Positions 13,324 to 21,822 of a stretch of DNA of 25,570 bases are shown here, in pieces. The position numbers were made by a program, and so were the translations under genes. The DNA is from a virus, in the IMG/VR virus record IMGVR_UViG_3300042345_000148, positions 1-25,570 of that record; one strand, written 5' to 3'. Positions within the stretch are counted from its first letter, which is position 1. Every line of letters begins with the position of its first letter. Below the pieces are notes generated by a model. It did no database searches and was not told where the DNA came from. It saw only the letters and a list, made by a program, of their open reading frames with translations.

Positions 13324-16300
13324 CAGGTCCAGCCGGCGGCGGTGGCGCTAATGAGGTAGGCCGGGTATCTGTCCGGGTTGTCCCGGATGCTTCGAAGTTC
13401 CGTGAGGACCTTGAGGAACAACTCAAGGGCCAGATGGCTAACTCTGACCGTGAGATTGATGTCAAGGCGAATGTCACTGGTCTGACTCAGGCTGAGGCTT
13501 CTATTGACAAGGTTGCGCGGGATCGCACAGCCAATGTCGATGTCGAGACAAACACAGCCGATTTGGATCGGTTTCAGAACCGGCTCATTTCGCAGGTTCA
13601 GTCGATCATGGGGAACCTGGAACCGAAGTTCACCCCCACTTTCGAGGGTGAAAAGGCGCGGCTGGGTTTTGAGAAACTTGCTAGCGACCTCACGGAGCTT
13701 TTGTCGGAGGAAATCCCTGTCGATGTCAAGTTGGCTGCTGGTTGGCGTGCGAGGGCTGAAGCTGAACTGACAGCGTTCCGGGCGGCAGCCGAAGAGCCGA
13801 TCAGGTTTGACATCACCGTGGACAAACGCGCACAGAGCGCGATGTTGGCCGAGTTGGATTCGATCACCAAAGGTCTTGAAGCTACGTTCAAACCCACACT
13901 TGAGGACGAGGAGCTTCGCCGGCAGTTTTATGAGTTAGAGGCTGAGCTTCGCGCTTTGGCTTCAAGGCCAATCCCTCTGGATGTGGAGTTGGCGGCTAGC
14001 TCGCGTGCTAAGGTAGCCGCCGAGCTAGCGGCTTTCAAAGAGCTAGCTGAACGCCAGAAGATCAAGCTGCAAGTGAAGCTTGACGAAAAGGCCGGCTACC
14101 AGATTCTGAAAAATATTCAGGAACTTGCTGATAGCCAGAAAATTAAACTTCAATTGGACCCGGAGTTTGACTACCGGTTTAGGCAGAAACTAAAGAAGTA
14201 CGAGCCTGAGCCGATCAAGATCGGTCTTGATCCGGTTGCGGATTACCGGCTTCGTCAAAGCATGAAGAAGCTTGCGGAAAAAGTTCAGGCAGAGATGGCT
14301 GAACTTCAGAATAAAGCCGCCGCCCAGATGACGTTGCGCCCAGACTTCTTCACTGTCGACAGCAGCAAGTGGTGGACTGAGACTGAAGCTCTGAAGGTCA
14401 AAGCGGAGTTGGACTCTGCTAGGGCTGAGATTGAGTGGAAGTTGTTGCAGGACAGGCTGGAGCGGGAAAGGCCCAAGATCAGCCCGGAACTTGATACGGG
14501 CTCCGTTGATTCTTTGATTGGTCGGATTCGGGCGCGGCTTAGGAACGCTAAGTTCCAGGTCGAGGTCGGTTCGTTGAGGGCCGACGATTTTGACTTTGAT
14601 GCTTTCCGTACCGGTGAGATCGCGGAGGGTATGAGTTGGGGCAAGAAACTTTCTAAGGGTTTGGGTGATATCGGTAAAGCTGCCGCAGCAGCCGTACCCG
14701 ACTTGTTGAGCTTCAGGGGTGTGTTGTTGTTGGTGATCGCCGCTGTGGCGATCCTGCTGCCGCCCTTGCTGGCTTTAGTGGCCGGCCTCGCCACCCTCGC
14801 CCCAGGCTTGTTGGCTATCGGTGTGCCGATAGCGGCTATCGCGTTGGGGTTGGACGGCATCAAGAACGCCGCTAAGGCTGTGCAACCTGAGTTCGAAGCG
14901 TTGAAGAAGACCATGTCCGACACGTTCGAAAACGGTATGCCCGGTATGACTGGGTTCACCGCGCAGTTCGAACGGTTGAAGGGGGAGTTCTTCCCGCTGC
15001 TCACACAGGAGCTACCGAAGGTTGCTCAGGGTTTGACTTCGATGTTCTCTGGTGTTGTCGATGCTGTGTCTTCGGAGAAGGGTTTAGGCAATCTCCGCAA
15101 CATCATTGACAATGTTGCTGAGGGGTTGGAGCGGGCCAAGGGCGGCATGGCCGGGTTCACTGAAGGTTTGCTGCAACTGATCTCAGGTATCTCTGAGAAG
15201 TTCCCCGGTATCGGGGACTGGTTCACTGATCTTGGTAAGAAGTTCGCCAAGAACATGACTGAGTGGACAACCATCGAGGACGACAACGGGTTCACGAAAC
15301 TTGAGCGTCTGATCCAGAATGTCCGCACGGGCATTGAGGGTTTGACTGGTGTGTTCCAGGCTTTCTGGAATCAGGGTTTGAAGGACATTTCTGACCCTAA
15401 TTTCGGTAAGGGCATGGAGAGTTTCTTTGAGGGTGTTCGGGAGTTCGTGACGAACACCCTGCCGGCTCTGTCTGAGGGTTTCAAGGAACTGGCTAACCTG
15501 TTCGACAGTCTTGATCCGTTGTTCAAGTTGATCGGTGCTGGCACTAACGGTGCGAAGATATTCACTGATCCGGGCGGCACCGTCAAAGACATGGTGGACA
15601 GGGCTAATCAGGTCAAAGAGGCCGGCGGTAGTTTGGCTGACCAGTTCAAGGCGGCGTTCTTGGATACTGGCCCTGTGGACCCGTTTAAGGGTTTGCCCGG
15701 TAAGGGCAAGGAGGCCGGTAAGAATGCTAGGACTGAGTTCGATGAGGGGTTCAACGGTGGTGTTCCTGGGCAGCCTGGTTCCCCTATGCCAACCCCAACT
15801 ACTACTACTCCTGAGGCGGCTCCTGACACCAGTTGGTGGGACGCGTTCAAGCTGAAGGTCAGCACCGGGATCACGGAGATGAAGACGTGGTTCTCCAACC
15901 TGTGGGTGAACATTCAGACAACCGCCGCTACCGCGTTCGCAACCTTGTACACGTCAATGAGTACGTTCTTGGCGGGTATCCCGTTGTTCTTTGCGAACCT
16001 GCCATTGCTGATCGGTAACGCGTTGGGTCAGATCACTGGAACGATTTTCACGTTCTTTGTGAATCTGCCAGCGCAGATCGCCGGGGCGTTGGCCGGTGTC
16101 CCTGCCGCTATCGCTACAGCTTTCGGTGGTATCACTGCCACGGTTATGTCTAAGGGCGCTGAGGTTATGGCTGAGGTGTCTACGTGGCCGGGTCGCATCC
16201 TGGGTGCGTTGAGCGGTCTGGCCGGCATTTTGATTAGTGCCGGTGTGGAACTGGTGTCCGGTTTGATTTCTGGTACTAGCCAGAAGTTCGGTGAGTTGAC

Positions 16301-17420
16301 TGCGGAGCTTTCGACGTGGCCGGCGAAGCTGAAGGGTGCTGTTGGCAACCTGGCCGGGGTTCTGGTTTCTGCGGGTGTCGCTCTTGTTTCTGGTTTCATC
16401 AGTGGTTTCACCAGTAAGGCTGGTGAGGCTTTGGCTACTGTTCGCCGTTGGGCTGGCATGTTGGCTGATGCCGCTAGATCGGCTCTTCGTATTAACTCCC
16501 CGTCGAAGGTGTTCATCAGTATCGGTGAGAGCGTCGGTGAGGGTTTAGAGAAGGGCATTTCGAACGGCACTAACGGTGTGGTTGCCCAGGTCAACGAGAT
16601 GGTTGAGAAGGCTATCGCTGCCGGTGACACTTCCCCGGAGGGTTTGAAGAACCTTCAGGAACTGTTGGGGCTGCAATCCCAGGCCGCTGATCTTAATTCT
16701 GTGGGCGGGTCTAGAGCCGCTAAGGCTGAGGCCCAGCGGATGAAGGATTTCAATTCCCTTCTCCAGGCCCGTTTGGACATGCGTTCCAAGGAGTTGGGTT
16801 TGATCACCCAGCAGGGCACTGCTGCGGCTAAGGCCGCTGGTGCCACGGGGAAGAGTGTGACTGCTTTCAGCGATCAGATTAAGCAATCGTTGGTTCCGTT
16901 GACTCAGATCACCGGGGACATGCTTGCTGGTGCCGGGAGTTCCTCTATCTATGAGGCTGGGAAGGTTGATTCCCAGACGAAGGCCGAGCTTGAAGCTCTG
17001 AAACTTAAAGAGCAGCAACTGGATTTGCAAAGGTCCATGTTGCAGTTGCAGGCGAAGGGCGCTACCGGACCTCAGGCTGACGCACTCCAAAGCGAGATGA
17101 AGATGCTTGATTTGCAGAAGCAGCGTCTGTCGATTCAGGGCAAGGAGTTGGAGTACTGGGCTAAGTACCAGGACACCAGCCGCGATCTAGCTGACCGGTA
17201 TGAGGAGGCTGGGGCGAAGCTCCAAGATATGCCGTTGGATTTCGCGAAGGCTGCGGGTCAGCAGTTCATGCAGGACTTGGGTATGTCCGGTAACGGGATG
17301 CTGCCGAATCTGTTGTCTGAGGGCACTAAGTACATCTTCAATGTCGCGGGTGTCGATGACGCGTTGTCGGCCCAGTCGAGGCTTCAGAACAAGCGTTCGC
17401 TTGGGCTGGTCGGAAGGTAG
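13320..17420 (+). CDS. Tape measure protein
   Basis: A 1366-residue protein that sets tail length and is ejected during infection. It starts at the ATG overlapping the chaperone stop. Seen in order: an N-terminal VSVRVVPDASKFREDLEEQL; two copies of a roughly 75-residue unit (about 100-172 and 187-261, e.g. LEPKFTPTFEGEK and LEATFKPTLEDEE); three short repeats around 246-321 (QKIKLQVKLDEK, QKIKLQLDPEFDYRFRQ, PIKIGLDPVADYRLRQ); a strongly hydrophobic part near 462-515 (VLLLVIAAVAILLPPLLALV); a Gly/Pro/Thr linker near 815-840; and a second hydrophobic repeat region near 890-1045 ending with INSPSKVFISIGESVGEGL. The last 200 residues are helical. At roughly 0.15 nm per residue, the tail would be about 200 nm, longer than L5's. 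Confidence 0.96.
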   Translation: MTGPAGGGGANEVGRVSVRVVPDASKFREDLEEQLKGQMANSDREIDVKANVTGLTQAEASIDKVARDRTANVDVETNTADLDRFQNRLISQVQSIMGNLEPKFTPTFEGEKARLGFEKLASDLTELLSEEIPVDVKLAAGWRARAEAELTAFRAAAEEPIRFDITVDKRAQSAMLAELDSITKGLEATFKPTLEDEELRRQFYELEAELRALASRPIPLDVELAASSRAKVAAELAAFKELAERQKIKLQVKLDEKAGYQILKNIQELADSQKIKLQLDPEFDYRFRQKLKKYEPEPIKIGLDPVADYRLRQSMKKLAEKVQAEMAELQNKAAAQMTLRPDFFTVDSSKWWTETEALKVKAELDSARAEIEWKLLQDRLERERPKISPELDTGSVDSLIGRIRARLRNAKFQVEVGSLRADDFDFDAFRTGEIAEGMSWGKKLSKGLGDIGKAAAAAVPDLLSFRGVLLLVIAAVAILLPPLLALVAGLATLAPGLLAIGVPIAAIALGLDGIKNAAKAVQPEFEALKKTMSDTFENGMPGMTGFTAQFERLKGEFFPLLTQELPKVAQGLTSMFSGVVDAVSSEKGLGNLRNIIDNVAEGLERAKGGMAGFTEGLLQLISGISEKFPGIGDWFTDLGKKFAKNMTEWTTIEDDNGFTKLERLIQNVRTGIEGLTGVFQAFWNQGLKDISDPNFGKGMESFFEGVREFVTNTLPALSEGFKELANLFDSLDPLFKLIGAGTNGAKIFTDPGGTVKDMVDRANQVKEAGGSLADQFKAAFLDTGPVDPFKGLPGKGKEAGKNARTEFDEGFNGGVPGQPGSPMPTPTTTTPEAAPDTSWWDAFKLKVSTGITEMKTWFSNLWVNIQTTAATAFATLYTSMSTFLAGIPLFFANLPLLIGNALGQITGTIFTFFVNLPAQIAGALAGVPAAIATAFGGITATVMSKGAEVMAEVSTWPGRILGALSGLAGILISAGVELVSGLISGTSQKFGELTAELSTWPAKLKGAVGNLAGVLVSAGVALVSGFISGFTSKAGEALATVRRWAGMLADAARSALRINSPSKVFISIGESVGEGLEKGISNGTNGVVAQVNEMVEKAIAAGDTSPEGLKNLQELLGLQSQAADLNSVGGSRAAKAEAQRMKDFNSLLQARLDMRSKELGLITQQGTAAAKAAGATGKSVTAFSDQIKQSLVPLTQITGDMLAGAGSSSIYEAGKVDSQTKAELEALKLKEQQLDLQRSMLQLQAKGATGPQADALQSEMKMLDLQKQRLSIQGKELEYWAKYQDTSRDLADRYEEAGAKLQDMPLDFAKAAGQQFMQDLGMSGNGMLPNLLSEGTKYIFNVAGVDDALSAQSRLQNKRSLGLVGR

Positions 17421-17422
17421 AG

Positions 17423-19399
17423 ATGCAGAAGACTGTTGTGGAGTTGGAGGGGGTGGACGGCCAGTGGTTTACGCTGGCCGGCCCCGCCGCCGGGGACGAG
17501 GGTGTGTACCTGGGCACTGACATCAAGGGGTTGTTTGAGCCACCTGTGAAGGTGGTGCATGAGGAGCCCGGTAACTGGCCCGGTGCCCGGTATCTGAATC
17601 ACCGTGTGCAGAAACGTGAGTTGACGTTCGCGGTGGAGATTCTTGCCGGCCGCACTGACTCTTGGCTGTCGAGGGACAGTGAGTGGCGTAAAGCGTGGGC
17701 TTTTGACCGGGACTCCAAACTGTATGTGACCACGGAGGAGTCTGGTACTCGCTGGTTGAAGGTGCGGTTGTTGGAGTCACCTGAGGTCGAAATGTTTTTC
17801 GACCCTAACGGTAACGGTGTGAACCGCACGGTGATGGTGGTGGTTGCCACTGACCCTTACTGGTATGAGGACGATGAGGTTTACTCCGCTGTGACCGTCA
17901 CGGACACACGGTTTGATCCTAACGAGTTGCAGTTGCCGTGGCCCTGGCCCCAGAAAGAGTTACCTAGGGAGACTTTGTGGTTGGAGGTCAACCCGAAGAG
18001 TTGCCGTAATGGTTTGAACCCGACTGATCAGTGGATATTTCCTAAGTGGACTGTTCCTGGTAGCACGGAGAAGCCGGCTGACCCGTATATTCCTGGGTTG
18101 CCGTGGTTGGGCGCTCCGAAGTCCCAGGCAACGATTTGGGTGTTGCCGGATTATTCCTGGAAGCAGGACGAGAACGCTAACCGCAGGTTGAAACTGCCCT
18201 CGTTGATTGGTGGGTTGCGGACTGAGGAAGTGCAGGAATTTTTTGTGGACGGCCGGCCTACCGGCGGTACGTTCACCCTGTCTTTCGACGGCGAAACAAC
18301 GATGCCGATCAGCTATAACGCTGAGGCGCAGCAGGTCGAGGATGCCCTGGTTGCGTTGGCTGGTATCGCCCGTGGGGACGTGGACGTGTGGCGGGCCCCT
18401 AACACCGATGAGAAGCAGACTGTGGAGCTTCTAGGGGGTGCTACGGGGGGTACCTGGCGGCTTAACCTAGAAGGCGCACAGACGGTTCCGTTGAATTACA
18501 ACGCGTCTGCCCTTGAGGTTTTCACTGCGTTGGCATCGTTGAACACGGTCGGTTTGCTTGGTGGCACTGTTACTGAGGAAATCCAGAACAACATTCAAGA
18601 AATTGTCATTGCGGGTGAGCCGACTCGTGGGACGTTCACGTTGGAGTTGGATGGGAACATCACCCGTGCCCTTCCTTACAACGCGACAGCCCTTCAGGTT
18701 GCCCAGGCTTTGGTGGAGTTGCCCGGTATCGGTGACTTCGATGTCCGGGTGGACGCTGATCTGTTTGGTGGTTCGCCGTGGAAGGTCGAGTTCGTCAACG
18801 GCATGGCGGGTGTACCCATCAACACGCTGGTGTGTGATGTGTCGAAGCTTGCCGGCGGTGCCGGTATCGAAGCTGATGTCAAGCGGGTTCAGAACGGTGG
18901 CCGCAGGTACACAATTACTTTCCAGGCCACCACTTCTGGTGTGAATTTCGATGCTTTGACTGGTGACGTTACGGGTCTGACTGGTGGTCAGAATAATCGT
19001 GTGGAGGTTGCCACTCTGGTGGACGGCTCCCGCCCGTACCGGGTGACGTTCAAAGCCGATGGTCTTCTTGGTGGTCTTGATGTCGATGAGTTGACCGGTG
19101 ATCCTGCCGGGTTGACTGGTGGTAGGCCGGTGAAGTCCGTTGTGGTTACGACGAAGCAGCAGGGGAACACTCTGCCCGCCGAGAACGCCATAATTGACAC
19201 CGATCCCCGTGTGGAACAGGTTGTCAGCGAGTCTGGTTCGCAGTTGTGGGGCAGGATGAACGGTGTTCGTTTCCGCCATCCGATTCCCCCGTACACCCCT
19301 TCGGGGCGCTTTGAGGTAACGGTGTCCGGTGCAAGGCCGGGTCAGATGGTGACGCTGCGTCTGCCGCGTCCGTGGACACGCCCGTGGGGGTTGGAATGA
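17423..19399 (+). CDS. Dit-like minor tail protein with duplicated beta repeats
   Basis: A 658-residue tail-tip protein, with GGAAGG before ATG 17423. Residues 1-160 look like the siphovirus distal tail (Dit) N-terminal domain (VVELEGVDGQWFTLAGPAAG, YLNHRVQKRELTFAVEILAG and VMVVVATDPYWYEDDE), the part that joins the tail tube end. Residues 270-580 are a repeat region: three N-half units (GGTFTLSFDGETTMPISYNA, GGTWRLNLEGAQTVPLNYNA, RGTFTLELDGNITRALPYNA) followed by three C-half units (SPWKVEFVNG, RRYTITFQAT, RPYRVTFKAD, each ending near L(A/T)GG). The last 60 residues (FRHPIPPYTPSGRFEVTVSG) look like the returning end of the Dit fold. The repeats probably face outward and may bind the cell surface, which is inference. 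Confidence 0.88.
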   Translation: MQKTVVELEGVDGQWFTLAGPAAGDEGVYLGTDIKGLFEPPVKVVHEEPGNWPGARYLNHRVQKRELTFAVEILAGRTDSWLSRDSEWRKAWAFDRDSKLYVTTEESGTRWLKVRLLESPEVEMFFDPNGNGVNRTVMVVVATDPYWYEDDEVYSAVTVTDTRFDPNELQLPWPWPQKELPRETLWLEVNPKSCRNGLNPTDQWIFPKWTVPGSTEKPADPYIPGLPWLGAPKSQATIWVLPDYSWKQDENANRRLKLPSLIGGLRTEEVQEFFVDGRPTGGTFTLSFDGETTMPISYNAEAQQVEDALVALAGIARGDVDVWRAPNTDEKQTVELLGGATGGTWRLNLEGAQTVPLNYNASALEVFTALASLNTVGLLGGTVTEEIQNNIQEIVIAGEPTRGTFTLELDGNITRALPYNATALQVAQALVELPGIGDFDVRVDADLFGGSPWKVEFVNGMAGVPINTLVCDVSKLAGGAGIEADVKRVQNGGRRYTITFQATTSGVNFDALTGDVTGLTGGQNNRVEVATLVDGSRPYRVTFKADGLLGGLDVDELTGDPAGLTGGRPVKSVVVTTKQQGNTLPAENAIIDTDPRVEQVVSESGSQLWGRMNGVRFRHPIPPYTPSGRFEVTVSGARPGQMVTLRLPRPWTRPWGLE

Positions 19400-19605
19400 T
19401 CCTTGTCGTGAAGCTGTTTGGTTTGGTCCCGTTGTTCACCGTGGAGTTACCTTCCCAGTTCGTGGTCGAGGAAGAAGAGGAAGACGAGGCTGGGATTGAG
19501 GGCGGTTCCGCCCACAATTTTGAGCGGGACATGGACCCGTTGAAACCGGAGGATCGGTATGACTGGGAGTGGGAGGACCGTAAGCGTGGGTTCGGATTCC
19601 GGTAA
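19396..19605 (+). CDS. Small acidic minor tail-region protein, unknown function
   Basis: A 69-residue protein starting at the ATG overlapping the Dit-like stop (ATGA). It begins with a hydrophobic stretch (MILVVKLFGLVPLFTVELP), then a run of acidic residues (VVEEEEEDEAGIEGG) and a charged end, PEDRYDWEWEDRKRGFGFR. The hydrophobic start could be a single membrane segment or just a buried strand. I do not recognise the family; the place between the Dit-like and Gp37-like genes implies a tail-tip or assembly role. Its last 47 nt overlap the next gene if that one starts at 19559. Confidence 0.65.
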   Translation: MILVVKLFGLVPLFTVELPSQFVVEEEEEDEAGIEGGSAHNFERDMDPLKPEDRYDWEWEDRKRGFGFR

Positions 19606-21379
19606 GGCCGGTGTGCAAGGCGGGCTAGCCACCCTTGAGGACCATGCGAACTTGTGGCAGTGGCACCAGGACCGTAAGAACCGCCTAGAGGAAGAGCGTT
19701 TACGCCCGCCTTTGATCCGGTTGTGGGACGGGGACTACACCCTGCGCGGTGAGGTGTCTGGTGAGCGTGGCGGTGATTTCGAATTCATTGAGAATGAGAC
19801 TGGCACCGCCTCCATCCAACTACCCTTGAACCATTATTTGTCTAAGTGGATATTGGATCACAAGGGCCGGCTGAAACGTAACGTGCATATCACTATTGAT
19901 AAGCAGGGTGCGCGTTGGGGTGGCCGGATGGATCACTACACAGTCATCAAGGACAAGTACGGTGATTGTTATTTAGACGTGTGGTTTAAACACGATTACG
20001 AAGAAGCGAAGCACATTTTGTGCTGGGCTAATCCAGCCTTAAGACCGGAACTGCAATTCCCTAAGATTTTTTTGCTTTTCGGACCAAGTCGCTGGGCATT
20101 ATCCGTGACCCTTTTCCTGAATCTACTTCGTTTGGAATCGTCTTTGTGGTCGATTCCAGATGATCCGCTTGATCCAACTGAGTGGATGGGGCCTTCGTTC
20201 TGGCCGGGGTTTTGGCGTAATCAGGTTAAACCGTTCCCGATCCTTGCGGATAATTCCCCGCTCACGATTGTGTTTTCCAGGTTCAAAACATTCCATGATG
20301 TGGCTAAACAAGTATTGGCTGATGCTCAGTTGACGATGGTGTGCCGGCGTTACCTGGACGGTGACCCCCACCCGTATTCTGAGTTGCAGGGCGAGCTTGG
20401 CATTGAGTCCATTGAGAAGTTGTTTGAGTATTTCCCTGTCCGGCACGGCTGTTTGATTTGGTCGATTGAGGACAATTCGGAGTGGGGTACTGAGACTGCG
20501 TTTGGTGGGTCTTGGTTGACTGGGCTGGTCAGGGCTGTTGTGAACATTGCCGATGACGGCACCACCGAAGGTGTGTCTGTGTACACGGGGGATGCCACAT
20601 ATCCGGGTGAGTATTATTCCCCGTGGTATTTGGGGACTTCTCCGACAGCACCGTGGGTGGTGTTCGAAGAAGGTGTGTACACCGGCATTAAGCAGTCTGA
20701 GTTTTCGTATTATGAAGCTACTGATACTTCGTTTGTTACGGGTGGGCAGTCTGCTCCTGGCGTGAATGAGGCTATTAGCGCAGCTATCAATATGACCGGG
20801 GACCTTATTGCCGCTGAGATTTCATTTATGATCGGGTATTCTCTTCCCCCTATCGGGGGTATGATGGATGCTATTGCCCGCCCACTTTACGAAAACACGA
20901 TAGCCGCATTTATGCAGGTACCGACATTACGTGCCGCCGGGGAAACTCTGCCCATTGCCGGCCTCGAAAATGTGGTCACCGGTCTTGGTGATTTTCACTA
21001 TTATGAGGGCTGGGGGGATAACGCCGACCGTGCGTTCACCCTGTCCGCTTTGTTGGCTATCCGGTCGAAGATGTGGGCTACCAGGGCGCACACCACTCAC
21101 AGCGTCAAGGTGTCCGACGCCGCACCGTATTACATCGGGGAGAAAGGCTACGGGCATTTCTTCCTGGGTTCCCGTGTCGCTACCTCTGTGTTGGGTTACC
21201 CGACTCCTCACACTTTGTTTGTGGAGCGTGTGAAGAAGTTGAAGTACGAGTGGGATAAGGATGGCCCTTCGGGTTGGGATATCGAAATCGGTTACCAAGA
21301 GTCTAGTGATCCTGTTGTGAAGTCCTTTGAGTTGATTCGCAATATCAATGGGGCGTTGAGCCAGATTGGAATTTTCTGA
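19559..21379 (+). CDS. Minor tail protein, ReqiPepy6 Gp37-like (tail hub / Tal-like)
   Basis: A 606-residue protein of the siphovirus Gp37-like family found in actinophage tail tips. Recognisable are LIRLWDGDYTLRGEVSGERG near residue 55, ENETGTASIQLPLNHYLSKW, KQGARWGGRMDHYTVIKDKY and a C-terminal GEKGYGHFFLGSRVATSVLG followed by YEWDKDGPSGWDIEIGYQES. It likely forms the tail hub below the Dit ring. Two starts are plausible: ATG 19559 with GGAGGA 5 nt upstream, and GTG 19586 with GGAGGA about 9 nt upstream; I used the first because it is an ATG with a strong site, although it overlaps the previous gene by 47 nt. The segment at 20030-20110 is more A/T-rich than its surroundings, without a break in the frame. 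Confidence 0.88.
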   Translation: MTGSGRTVSVGSDSGKAGVQGGLATLEDHANLWQWHQDRKNRLEEERLRPPLIRLWDGDYTLRGEVSGERGGDFEFIENETGTASIQLPLNHYLSKWILDHKGRLKRNVHITIDKQGARWGGRMDHYTVIKDKYGDCYLDVWFKHDYEEAKHILCWANPALRPELQFPKIFLLFGPSRWALSVTLFLNLLRLESSLWSIPDDPLDPTEWMGPSFWPGFWRNQVKPFPILADNSPLTIVFSRFKTFHDVAKQVLADAQLTMVCRRYLDGDPHPYSELQGELGIESIEKLFEYFPVRHGCLIWSIEDNSEWGTETAFGGSWLTGLVRAVVNIADDGTTEGVSVYTGDATYPGEYYSPWYLGTSPTAPWVVFEEGVYTGIKQSEFSYYEATDTSFVTGGQSAPGVNEAISAAINMTGDLIAAEISFMIGYSLPPIGGMMDAIARPLYENTIAAFMQVPTLRAAGETLPIAGLENVVTGLGDFHYYEGWGDNADRAFTLSALLAIRSKMWATRAHTTHSVKVSDAAPYYIGEKGYGHFFLGSRVATSVLGYPTPHTLFVERVKKLKYEWDKDGPSGWDIEIGYQESSDPVVKSFELIRNINGALSQIGIF

Positions 21380-21822
21380 TGATTCCCAGCCAGGAGGAAG
21401 TGAACTTCCACGATCCTGAGCAGCATTTTGTGTGGGCGTTGCGGAATATGCCGACGATGGCGGGTGCCGGGATGATCACGCATCCCGGTTACCTGAAGTT
21501 GTGGTCGAAGCATCTGTGGGAGTGCGGGTTCGCTCACCGCGATTACCTTGCGGGGTTGGCTGATGAGAACGGCATGATCAGTGTGGATAAGTTGCCTAGG
21601 CAGCGCATCCAGTTCCAGAAGGCTATGCGTGGTGCCCGCAACATTTTTAACAACGCCGCTACGTGGGTGCCTGTGGGTACGCCGGCCCCGAAGCTGATCA
21701 AGCTTCCTGACATCACCCAGTTGACCCGCGAGGAGAACGAGGCGATGCTTCAGCAGTACCGGGATGCGGGGATGATCGGGGATGGTCCCCCGAAGCCGGA
21801 TGTCGCTGAGGTCATCCGGTGA
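21379..21822 (+). CDS. Minor tail protein (conserved L5-type tail-tip protein)
   Basis: A 147-residue, mostly helical protein starting at the ATG overlapping the Gp37-like stop. It contains NFHDPEQHFVWALRNMPTMA, GAGMITHPGYLKLWSKHLWE and LPRQRIQFQKAMRGARNIFN, and ends with LTREENEAMLQQYRDAGMIG. Genes of this size and pattern are standard in the tail-tip block of L5-type phages, where they are annotated as minor tail proteins of unknown detailed role. It is tightly coupled to both neighbours (TGATG before, GTGA after), implying fixed co-translation. No catalytic motif is visible. Confidence 0.8.
   Translation: MIPSQEEVNFHDPEQHFVWALRNMPTMAGAGMITHPGYLKLWSKHLWECGFAHRDYLAGLADENGMISVDKLPRQRIQFQKAMRGARNIFNNAATWVPVGTPAPKLIKLPDITQLTREENEAMLQQYRDAGMIGDGPPKPDVAEVIR

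Noticed and set aside
13995-14029. Inverted repeat GCTAGCTCG / CGAGCTAGC inside the tape measure gene
   Set aside because: It lies in a repeated Ala/Ser/Arg coding stretch and has no T run or neighbouring gap; probably incidental.
14306-15004. Minus-strand frame of 232 codons in the tape measure gene
   Set aside because: It is antisense to the tape measure and its sequence is Ser/Pro/Ala-rich without any domain.
18467-19279. Long minus-strand frame of 270 codons opposite the Dit-like gene
   Set aside because: It is a shadow of the repeat-rich plus-strand gene, with odd composition and no recognisable domain.
20010-20070. A/T-richer stretch with small hairpins and a T7 run in the Gp37-like gene
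   Set aside because: The hairpins and T run are not adjacent and the reading frame is unbroken, so I do not call a terminator.
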